Shown piece after piece: positions 5,314 to 6,595 of a stretch of 6,595 bases of DNA. Location: contig JAAZNS010000271.1 in the NCBI GenBank assembly GCA_012798185.1, positions 1 through 6,595 on the forward strand. The letters run 5' to 3'. Every line of letters starts with the position of its first letter. Within the stretch, counting starts at the first letter, position 1. A model generated the notes under the pieces. That model saw only the letters and a program-made list of their open reading frames with translations. It was not told where the DNA came from and did no database searches. Both the position numbers and the translations under genes were made by a program. Origin of the DNA: Chloroflexota bacterium. Its GTDB lineage: Bacteria > Chloroflexota > Anaerolineae > Anaerolineales > UBA4823.

Positions 5314-6595
5314 ATGTCATTACCGAAAATCACCATCATCACGCCTTCTTTCAATCAGGGAGAATTCCTGGAAGAGACCATCCGCAGTGTGCTCGAGCAG
5401 GATTATCCTAATCTTGAGTATTTTGTTGTCGACGGCGGCTCTAAAGATAATTCTGTCGAGATCATTAAAAAATACGAAAGGCACATCGATTGGTGGGTGA
5501 GCGAAAAAGATCGCGGACAACAGCACGCCATCAATAAAGGATTAGAAAAAGCCACCGGCGAGGTTATCAATTATATAAATTCCGATGATTTTCTATTGCC
5601 AGGTGCCTTAGAGATTGTGGCTGAGGCTTATAAAGCGCACCCTGAAGCAGGATTATTTATGGGAAACGGCGTATTAGTGGATCGACAGGGGAACAAGATC
5701 CGCACCTATTCCCGCCGGGTTGCTTTCGATTACGAAGCCTTGTTAAAGGGTTCAAATTATGTGTTGCAGCAATCGACCTTCTTTACACGAAGATCGATTC
5801 AGGAATTTGGCATGCTGGATGAAGCACTTCATTTTGCTGCCGATCTCGAATTCTTTTTACGTATTGGCAATAAATACCCTGTCGTGACTATCGATGCTGA
5901 ATTGGCTGCGTTTCGCTGGTATGAGGAAATAAAAACTGCCAGCGGCGGATTTAAACAATGGGTTGCACTTTGGGATGTCATTGGCAGATACACCAAGGAT
6001 TCGTTAACCCCCGGGCTGCTGGTAGAGTTTTTTAATGTACTGCAGCAAAAAAATGTTCAGGATGATTTACAGATCGATGGGCTTGCCGATTATGCCCAAA
6101 AATCCTTCTGGACTTTCTACAACAAAATGCAAAAGAAGCTCGGCACCGATGACTGCATTCCGATTATTAATCGCGGTATTCCGTTTTCTCCGAAAAAATC
6201 AACCCTGGAGAAAAAACAACAAAAAAAGCAGACTGCACCGGCAGTATTACAGCATCCGGGTTCTAAACCTATTGTCGATATTGTGCTTCCTCAGGGGCAT
6301 TCATGGTTTGTGCGCGAAGGGTACGTACAGGCGTTAAAATTGGCGGGTTGTTTAGGAAAGGTGTTTTACATTCCATCATGGACACCTGAGGATGGACGCT
6401 CCCAAATATTGTATACCTATTTGGAAAACCCCCAGGCAGATGTGATGTTTTTAATGGATACGATTTGGCATGCACAACAGGTTCACAATACCCCTTCCTG
6501 GAAACAACAATGGCAGGCAGCACCAATTAAAAAGATATTGTTCTCATTCGAGTGTATGAGCAACCCGTGGTTAAAATCCAACCAGGATTGGTGGA
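5314..6595 (+). CDS. Family 2 glycosyltransferase fused to a second, probably GT-B/CgeB-like domain (3' partial)
   Basis: The frame stays open for 427 codons to the window edge. The N-terminal part is a GT-A family 2 glycosyltransferase: KITIITPSFNQ (5-15), VVDGGSKDNS (38-47), EKDRGQQHAINKG (64-76) and the metal/nucleotide-binding SDD (90-92), then QQSTFF (152-157) and the acceptor-side AADLEFFLRIG stretch (175-185, D177/E179). Such enzymes transfer a sugar from a nucleotide donor to a growing glycan at the cytoplasmic face. A helical segment and a Lys/Gln-rich linker (about 294-306) lead to a new domain from about residue 318: KPIVDIVLPQGHSWFVREG, then ADVMFLMDTIWH (375-386) and KKILFSFECM. 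This resembles the N-terminal half of GT-B or CgeB-like glycosyltransferases, so the protein may carry two transferase modules. The start is fixed by a good ribosome binding site, 16 bases after the previous stop. The acceptor, the linkage and the C-terminal catalytic residues cannot be seen. Confidence 0.9.
   Translation, partial: MSLPKITIITPSFNQGEFLEETIRSVLEQDYPNLEYFVVDGGSKDNSVEIIKKYERHIDWWVSEKDRGQQHAINKGLEKATGEVINYINSDDFLLPGALEIVAEAYKAHPEAGLFMGNGVLVDRQGNKIRTYSRRVAFDYEALLKGSNYVLQQSTFFTRRSIQEFGMLDEALHFAADLEFFLRIGNKYPVVTIDAELAAFRWYEEIKTASGGFKQWVALWDVIGRYTKDSLTPGLLVEFFNVLQQKNVQDDLQIDGLADYAQKSFWTFYNKMQKKLGTDDCIPIINRGIPFSPKKSTLEKKQQKKQTAPAVLQHPGSKPIVDIVLPQGHSWFVREGYVQALKLAGCLGKVFYIPSWTPEDGRSQILYTYLENPQADVMFLMDTIWHAQQVHNTPSWKQQWQAAPIKKILFSFECMSNPWLKSNQDWW
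6207..6266 (+). other. Candidate dnaX-type -1 frameshift element in the linker
   Basis: GGAG (6207-6210) is followed after 11 bases by the heptamer A AAA AAG (6222-6228), placed exactly in the zero-frame phase CAA AAA AAG. Three bases later, ACTGC (6232-6236) can pair with GCAGT (6241-6245) around an ACCG loop. After a -1 slip, translation would continue for 12 codons to TAA at 6264-6266 and give a product of about 317 residues containing only the family 2 domain. All parts are visible in the sequence, but function is inference. The stem is short, and A-runs occur by chance in Lys/Gln-coding linkers. Confidence 0.35.

Noticed and set aside
6035..6337. Plus-strand frame of about 100 codons inside the glycosyltransferase, and similar overlapping frames at 3325-3555, 4906-5097 and 5279-5500.
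   Set aside because: They overlap larger genes with clear domain motifs, and their translations are of low complexity or featureless; they are out-of-frame shadows.

Overview
The window is a bacterial gene cluster for making or decorating a surface polysaccharide. Four genes lie on the + strand with gaps of only 13, 18 and 16 bases, so they look like one transcript that enters from the left and leaves on the right. I see no RNA gene, mobile element, CRISPR array, terminator or convincing promoter. Neither edge is a gene boundary: the first gene lacks its 5' part and the last lacks its 3' part. The organism cannot be fixed from the sequence. The standard genetic code, moderate to low GC and large multidomain polysaccharide enzymes suit an environmental bacterium. 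Chloroflexota of the Anaerolineae type is only a weak guess.

Layout. (1) 2-547 is the C-terminal part of a GDP-L-fucose-synthase-like NAD(P)-dependent sugar epimerase/reductase. (2) 561-1913 encodes a 450-residue fusion of a Wzt-C-like polysaccharide-binding domain and a PAPS-dependent sulfotransferase. (3) 1932-5297 encodes a 1121-residue protein with, in order, a sulfotransferase, a SAM-methyltransferase-like domain with a degraded cofactor loop, three TPR repeats, a probable coiled coil, a beta-rich domain and a second, intact-looking SAM methyltransferase. (4) 5314 to the right edge encodes a family 2 glycosyltransferase joined by a Lys/Gln linker to the start of a second, probably GT-B/CgeB-like, domain.

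How the genes may work together (inference). The epimerase would supply a deoxysugar nucleotide and the last gene would build the glycan. The two middle proteins would sulfate and methylate it, with the Wzt-C-like domain and the TPR/beta domains holding the chain or partner enzymes. The points most worth a second look are the two unusual sulfotransferase architectures and a dnaX-like arrangement in the linker of the last gene: a Shine-Dalgarno-like GGAG, an in-phase A AAA AAG heptamer, a small hairpin and a -1 stop 12 codons later. By hand counts of sampled lines, the two middle genes are mostly more AT-rich than the flanking genes, which suggests an inserted or mosaic module.
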